This document shows positions 33,365 to 37,892 of a DNA stretch of 37,892 bases, in pieces. Both the position numbers and the translations under genes were made by a program. The notes below the pieces were generated by a model that worked only from the letters and a program-made list of their open reading frames with translations, did not search any database and was not told the origin of the DNA. Location: positions 1 to 37,892 of the forward strand of contig MHXZ01000091.1 in assembly GCA_001825665.1 (NCBI GenBank), given 5' to 3'. This stretch comes from Planctomycetes bacterium GWF2_41_51 (GTDB lineage Bacteria > Planctomycetota > Phycisphaerae > Sedimentisphaerales > UBA12454). The number at the start of each line of letters is the position of its first letter. The first letter of the stretch is position 1.

Positions 33365-35911
33365 TTAACTGGCATCAAGTATCACTTGTAGCTTGTCAAT
33401 GTCGATGTCTTCCAATATTTCAATGAGTGATTTCATCTGACCATGCAGGTTGTCTATTTTTATGAATCGATTAACCATGCTTCCATTGACCATTTGTTTC
33501 GGGGTGGAAAATTCTGTAAAAAGAAGATTATCTGTATTTGTCCGGATTTCTTCGCAATCCGAGTTAAGGTATACGTAGATATCTTTTTCGTTCATACTAA
33601 ATGTCAGGAATGGAAGTGTTCTAATATTGTATCCGAGGCGATTAATATCACTGCATACATTTTGGTTTTCGGCTGTTTTTATATATTGTTCATAAGATAT
33701 TTTCAATTCGCTTCCTTTTTTTGCTAACAGTATTAATTCTCCCTGAGATCCGCTGGTCCATGCCGTAATATGCTCAAATACAGACTTCAATGTGTGAATT
33801 ATAATTTTAACGTCCGCTTCTGACATCTGATAGGCTGGAACCCATTGTGCGAATATACCTTCACTAGACAAATGCTCATCGACTAATTTATACCATTCGT
33901 ATGAAAATAGGTTGGATTGTCCGCTTATCCATGGATTACTTGGTTGCGAAATTATTACATCATAATTTTTATCATATGTCATCAGTGCGTTGCGTGCATC
34001 ACGCGGTATAATTCTGAGTCTCTTATCCTCAAGAGCGTTATGATTATATTCTGAAAAATACTTTGAAGCTTCAACGACGCTGTTGGAATATTCAGCGCAA
34101 TCAACTGTCCGTACATTATGAGTGAGAATCGAACCAACTGTTACTCCGCTTCCCAAACCCACTACGAACACTCTGTCCGGCTCCTTATGATAAAGAAGGG
34201 GTAATTGTCCAAGTAAAACCTGTGTTTTCATATCATGATCATAATTCGAACTTGCATCGGTTTTACCGTCAACTGTTAAAAAGCGTATGCCGTCATTTCT
34301 TTCCATAACTGAAACAGTATCGGTTTGTCCGGTCTTGTAGTAAAGTGTCGTATACTGTTGCATCGCCAAATCCCACAACTTCCATGAATTGAGCTGTTTT
34401 AATTCATCATATTGAGCGTCGCCGTCTTTGACTCGATTCGATAGATCACGATATCGCGAGGCATAAACATATACTCCGCTGCTCATGATTTTTGGCGACC
34501 ACGGCTTAAGCATGAATGTGAAAACTGATAAAACAATAATCGCACAAAATGCAAAACTGATACGATGCCTTAAAGTTGCTGATGGATATAGGAGGCACAT
34601 TATTATGCCTGCAAGCAGGTTTACGAACGAGCCGATGATTATTGCTTTTTGCATCCCGAATGATGGAATCAGTACTAGTCCCGCAAGACTGGCGCCGATT
34701 ACACCGCCAAATGTATTATAACCATAGGCTTTGCCGATTCTTTTTCCCAGAACATCCGTTTTGTTTACAAGTATTGCGCTTACCACAGGAAATATGCATC
34801 CCATCGCTATTGTGGGAACAATCATAATAATTGCTGCCAAAAAAAATCTAATAAATTGGAGACTGAGCCAGTTCTGCAAAAATCTTTCCGGTATTGTAAG
34901 ATACAAGAACGGAAGCTTTCCAAAAAATGGAATCGAGATTATCACTGAAAACGCTATAATTATTTCAAGCCAGATAAATAGTTTGATGTCAGAAGTGAAT
35001 TTGCGTATTTGCCCGTAGAGCATACTCCCAAATGCAAGCCCCAGCAAAAAAGTTGCAAGCATTGTAGTAAATGCGTAAGTCGTTGTGCCCAGTATCATAA
35101 CTAATGTTCGAGTCCAGGCTACTTCATAAACCATTGCCGAAGCCCCTGAAATGGTAAAGGCGCATATAACAGCAATCTGTATGTTTGTAAATTTTTCCTC
35201 TTTACCATCGCTGATTACTGCGGGTACGCACATGTCTTTTGTTTTTCTGCTATAAAGATGTTTATGCAGCATAAAAAACAATGCTGCTACTGAAAAATTG
35301 ATCGACACTGCCAATAGATTGGTAAATTTATTCCCAATCATCGGAAGTAAAATATAACCTGCAAGCAAAGTTCCAAAAACTGCTCCAAACGTATTTACGG
35401 CATAAAGCCGTGATATTGTTATTGAAACTCGTGACTGGGAATGTATCAGGTATTTGGCTATTATCGGCAGTGTTGCTCCCATAAGTGTCGTAGGAAAAAC
35501 AAAAATTAAAAAGGAAAGTATAATTCTTAAAATATTAGATACATCAAAATCGTTGGCATATCTCAGGTGGAATGAAACATATAGATATTTGTTCAGTTGA
35601 AGTATTAAAGGCAATATCAGAGCATAAAATCCGATCCCGAGTTCGAGGAGTATATACCACTTGGCAAGTTTTTTATTATCAAGCCTGTCTGCAAATCTTC
35701 CAAGAAATAATGAACCCAGCCCCAATCCGGACATAAATGAAGCCAGTATAATTGTAACCGCATAGGTCGAAGCTCCGAGAATAAGAGTCAGTTGTCGGAC
35801 CCACACAACTTCATAGATAAGGCCTGAAACGCCTGAAAGGGCAAAAAGAATTGTAAAACAAAAGTTTAATGAATTCTTTGATATATGTTCATAATTAACG
35901 AGTTTCTTCAA
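33365..35911 (-). CDS. Membrane-fused spermidine-synthase-like protein
   Basis: The TTG at 35911 is the likely start, with AAAGGA 6 bases upstream; another TTG at 35926 overlaps that site. The ~848-residue protein has two copies of a multi-helix membrane unit (LFALSGVSGLIYEVVWVRQL near residue 20 and AFTISGASAMVYEVAWTRTL near 260), about fourteen helices in all, then a Rossmann-type spermidine-synthase domain (~570-740: VFVVGLGSGVTVGSIL, RDARNALMTYDKNYDVIISQ then PSNPWISG). The usual catalytic Asp of spermidine synthase is Gln here, as often in this fusion family, so true aminopropyl transfer is doubtful. The physiological role of these fused proteins is unknown. Confidence 0.85.
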   Translation of the reverse strand: MKKLVNYEHISKNSLNFCFTILFALSGVSGLIYEVVWVRQLTLILGASTYAVTIILASFMSGLGLGSLFLGRFADRLDNKKLAKWYILLELGIGFYALILPLILQLNKYLYVSFHLRYANDFDVSNILRIILSFLIFVFPTTLMGATLPIIAKYLIHSQSRVSITISRLYAVNTFGAVFGTLLAGYILLPMIGNKFTNLLAVSINFSVAALFFMLHKHLYSRKTKDMCVPAVISDGKEEKFTNIQIAVICAFTISGASAMVYEVAWTRTLVMILGTTTYAFTTMLATFLLGLAFGSMLYGQIRKFTSDIKLFIWLEIIIAFSVIISIPFFGKLPFLYLTIPERFLQNWLSLQFIRFFLAAIIMIVPTIAMGCIFPVVSAILVNKTDVLGKRIGKAYGYNTFGGVIGASLAGLVLIPSFGMQKAIIIGSFVNLLAGIIMCLLYPSATLRHRISFAFCAIIVLSVFTFMLKPWSPKIMSSGVYVYASRYRDLSNRVKDGDAQYDELKQLNSWKLWDLAMQQYTTLYYKTGQTDTVSVMERNDGIRFLTVDGKTDASSNYDHDMKTQVLLGQLPLLYHKEPDRVFVVGLGSGVTVGSILTHNVRTVDCAEYSNSVVEASKYFSEYNHNALEDKRLRIIPRDARNALMTYDKNYDVIISQPSNPWISGQSNLFSYEWYKLVDEHLSSEGIFAQWVPAYQMSEADVKIIIHTLKSVFEHITAWTSGSQGELILLAKKGSELKISYEQYIKTAENQNVCSDINRLGYNIRTLPFLTFSMNEKDIYVYLNSDCEEIRTNTDNLLFTEFSTPKQMVNGSMVNRFIKIDNLHGQMKSLIEILEDIDIDKLQVILDAS

Positions 35912-36020
35912 TTTGATTCCTTTCAAAGTGTTTTGAAGTATTCAAAATATAATTACCTTATTAAAGGTATCGGCAATAGCACTGTTTATCGTTAATTAAA
36001 CAATGTTTTACAAGTTATGA

Positions 36021-36074
36021 AAAATATTTAAATTTAAAATATTCCAGGCGAGTACTTTTGCCCGCCTGGAATAT
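36021..36074 (-). terminator. Terminator of the chemotaxis receptor gene
   Basis: ATATTCCAGGCG pairs with CGCCTGGAATAT (12-bp perfect stem, 12-base loop) and is followed on the minus strand by a T-rich run. The preceding ACATTTTATTCCCCTT matches the terminator module near 33325-33341. Confidence 0.8.
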
Positions 36075-36091
36075 AAAGGGGAATAAAATGT

Positions 36092-37892
36092 CTAACTATT
36101 AAATTCTTTCAATTCACCATTTTTGCTGTCGTCCATAGGAATAGCAGATTTTGCGCTTTTGGCCTTTACAGGCTTGGAAATTTTGGTTTCCGTCTTTTTG
36201 CCCGTTCCGCCTGCTATGTGATGAATCGCATGATCAAACGTTGACAATCCATGATGATTTTTAGCAGCCACTTCATGGGTCTTCTGTGCTGCTTTGTGGC
36301 CGTATGACTGTGTTTTCGCAGCCGCACCACCAACTATTGCTGCTAATTCGTTGACTATAATATTCATCTGCTCGGCCTGTGCGCTAAGTTCTTCTGATGC
36401 GCTCGCTGATTCTTCAGCGTTTGCGGCATTTTGCTGCGTTACCTTATCCATCTGTGCGACAGCGGTATTGACCTGGTCAATTCCCTGTGCCTGTTCAGAT
36501 GAAGCGGCAGCTATTTCACCAACCAAGTCGGTTGTCTTGCCGATGCCCTGTACTATCTCTTCCAGAACTTTGCCGACTTCTGCTGCGATGTCAACGCCGT
36601 TCTTTGAATTCTTTACAGACTCTTCAATCATATTTGCAGTATTCTTCGCTGCTTCCGCTGACCGCATCGCAAGATTGCGAACTTCTTCAGCTACAACCGC
36701 AAAACCTTTACCAGCTTCACCTGCTCTTGCCGCTTCGACTGCCGCGTTCAATGCAAGTAGATTAGTCTGGAAAGCTATTTCATCGATGACTTTGATAATC
36801 TTTGCTGTCTCATCAGATGATTTTTGTATATCCTTAATCGCAGAACTCATTCTGTTCATCGCTTCCGTGCCTTCGTTTGCCGCCTTGCGTGCTTCGCCTG
36901 CGAGTGTATTTGCCTGCTGAGCATTGTCGGCATTTTGTTTTGTCATTGAAGACATCTCTTCAAGACTTGAAGAAGTTTCTTCGAGACCTGCCGCCTGCTC
37001 TGTGGCTCCTTCAGCAAGAGATTGCGAAGCGCTCGATACTTGCCCCGATGCCGATGCTACCTGCTCGGAACCTTCGGTAAGTGTCGAAACAATTTGTAAG
37101 AGTGATTTAACAAGCCCCTGTATAATCACAAGGCACAGACTTACTGACAAAAATATGCCGCAAATACTTATTCCAAGCATCGTATTTCGAGCAACAGAAT
37201 AAATTTTGTCGCTTTCATCTTTATCATTATTCATATCTTTTTCATTCAAATCCACAATGACTTTCATTGATGCTTCAGCTTCGTCAAATATCCTTCGTCC
37301 TTCGCCGCAGGATAATTGTCTTGCAACTTCATTCGAATTTTCAAGCGATAATGCCTGAATCTTCTTATTGTTTTCTAGCCATGCGTTGTAGCTCGGCTCG
37401 AACGCTCCGAGCATCCGTTTGCCTTCCTCGGTTGCTGTTGCTCTGATTTCATTCAGTTTGTCACGAAGTGATTTATCTGTTTCAGCTATCATGAGAGCAT
37501 AGTTATCCATATCCGTTTTATCCGTTGATAAGACAAAGTTTTTTTCAGCTCTCTGAAGAGCAATCAAATCCTGAACGCATCTTGCCGAAAGCAATGCTCT
37601 TGTGGAAGCGTTATCCGCCTGATCAACTTTGATCTTGATTTCATCAGTTGATGCATTTTTTACTTCTTTAAGTATTCCCGTAACCATCTCGTCATTAAGG
37701 TTTGCGATTGTTTTAAGATTGTCAGCGGCTTTATCGAATAATTCACGCCCCAATCCTCTCGATAGTTCAAATGCCTGTGAATTCGTGTTTCTTCGGCTGG
37801 CTTCACAAGTTTTTCGAGACACCTCTTTAAACTTGGCATATTCTGACTCAAACTGTGCTATCTGCTTTTTACCTTCTTCAGAAGCGATATCC
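36092..37892 (-). CDS. HAMP-less methyl-accepting chemotaxis protein (N-terminus cut by window edge)
   Basis: This chemoreceptor signals to CheA/CheW. The frame is open to the right window edge, so the GTG at 37822 is not the real start; 599 residues are visible. The sensor part shows two helical 4HB-like segments with related phrases ([20 protein letters not shown], then [20 protein letters not shown]), suggesting duplication. A transmembrane helix ([20 protein letters not shown]) is followed at once by the signalling coiled coil without a HAMP domain. The hairpin tip is canonical ([20 protein letters not shown], then [20 protein letters not shown]), and methylation-type helices flank it. 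The C-terminal tail is long, rich in Lys, His and Ala, and lacks a CheR-binding NWETF pentapeptide. Confidence 0.93.
   Translation of the reverse strand, partial: DIASEEGKKQIAQFESEYAKFKEVSRKTCEASRRNTNSQAFELSRGLGRELFDKAADNLKTIANLNDEMVTGILKEVKNASTDEIKIKVDQADNASTRALLSARCVQDLIALQRAEKNFVLSTDKTDMDNYALMIAETDKSLRDKLNEIRATATEEGKRMLGAFEPSYNAWLENNKKIQALSLENSNEVARQLSCGEGRRIFDEAEASMKVIVDLNEKDMNNDKDESDKIYSVARNTMLGISICGIFLSVSLCLVIIQGLVKSLLQIVSTLTEGSEQVASASGQVSSASQSLAEGATEQAAGLEETSSSLEEMSSMTKQNADNAQQANTLAGEARKAANEGTEAMNRMSSAIKDIQKSSDETAKIIKVIDEIAFQTNLLALNAAVEAARAGEAGKGFAVVAEEVRNLAMRSAEAAKNTANMIEESVKNSKNGVDIAAEVGKVLEEIVQGIGKTTDLVGEIAAASSEQAQGIDQVNTAVAQMDKVTQQNAANAEESASASEELSAQAEQMNIIVNELAAIVGGAAAKTQSYGHKAAQKTHEVAAKNHHGLSTFDHAIHHIAGGTGKKTETKISKPVKAKSAKSAIPMDDSKNGELKEFNS

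Noticed and set aside
37660-37851. Alternative minus-strand frame and the GTG at 37822 as chemoreceptor start
   Set aside because: The receptor frame stays open to the window edge with good helical sensor sequence, so the gene is simply cut; the other frame is a shadow.
1-37892. CRISPR arrays, tRNA or rRNA genes, transposases, phage genes
   Set aside because: I saw no regularly spaced repeats, tRNA-like cloverleaf, rRNA motif or integrase/transposase frame in the window.

Overview
The window is a flagellar gene cluster of a diderm, apparently Gram-negative bacterium, followed on the right by a short stretch of unrelated genes. L-ring (FlgH) and P-ring (FlgI) genes show that an outer membrane is present. 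Divergent, AT-leaning flagellar genes, abundant TPR proteins and a two-repeat membrane/spermidine-synthase fusion suggest a planctomycete of the Phycisphaerae/Sedimentisphaerales kind. That placement is an inference from protein style and was not tested.

Left half (1-15231), minus strand: transcription runs from a near-consensus sigma-54 promoter at about 15216-15231 through flgD-flgE-(PilZ membrane protein)-flgF-flgG-flgA-flgH-flgI-flgJ-flgN-flgK-flgL. A second sigma-54-like site at 2879-2894 precedes two overlapping TPR genes and a small coiled-coil, chaperone-like gene. A sigma-28-like promoter at 1336-1363 precedes fliD, which is cut by the left edge. This is an ordered hook, rod, filament-junction and cap assembly block.

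Centre (15692-29836), plus strand: an NtrC-like activator with a degenerate receiver comes first. Next, a consensus sigma-54 promoter (17265-17280) drives a large membrane-anchored TPR protein with an STN-like module, a secreted TPR-like partner, a second NtrC-like activator whose receiver lacks the phospho-acceptor Asp, fliL, fliM, fliN, flhA, a small membrane protein, fliA (sigma-28), two small unknown genes and two lipoproteins. A sigma-28-like promoter then leads into a flgM-like anti-sigma gene. The layout implies a cascade in which the sigma-54 activators switch on hook-basal-body genes plus fliA, and FliA/FlgM then control late genes such as fliD.

Right part (29859-37892): small hypothetical genes, a zinc-ribbon protein, a YkgJ-type Cys-cluster protein, a site-2 protease-like M50 peptidase, a membrane-fused spermidine-synthase-like protein and a HAMP-less methyl-accepting chemotaxis protein cut by the right edge. 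The last two genes end in near-identical terminator modules.

The points most worth following are: (1) a phosphorylation-independent-looking pair of sigma-54 activators, one with an altered GAFTGA loop; (2) a sigma-54-driven TPR/STN membrane protein plus a secreted partner that may be a new flagellar motor scaffold; (3) a palindromic repeat inserted in frame, in two different reading frames, into the export-signal regions of two flagellar-operon proteins; (4) a shared 3'-end terminator cassette.
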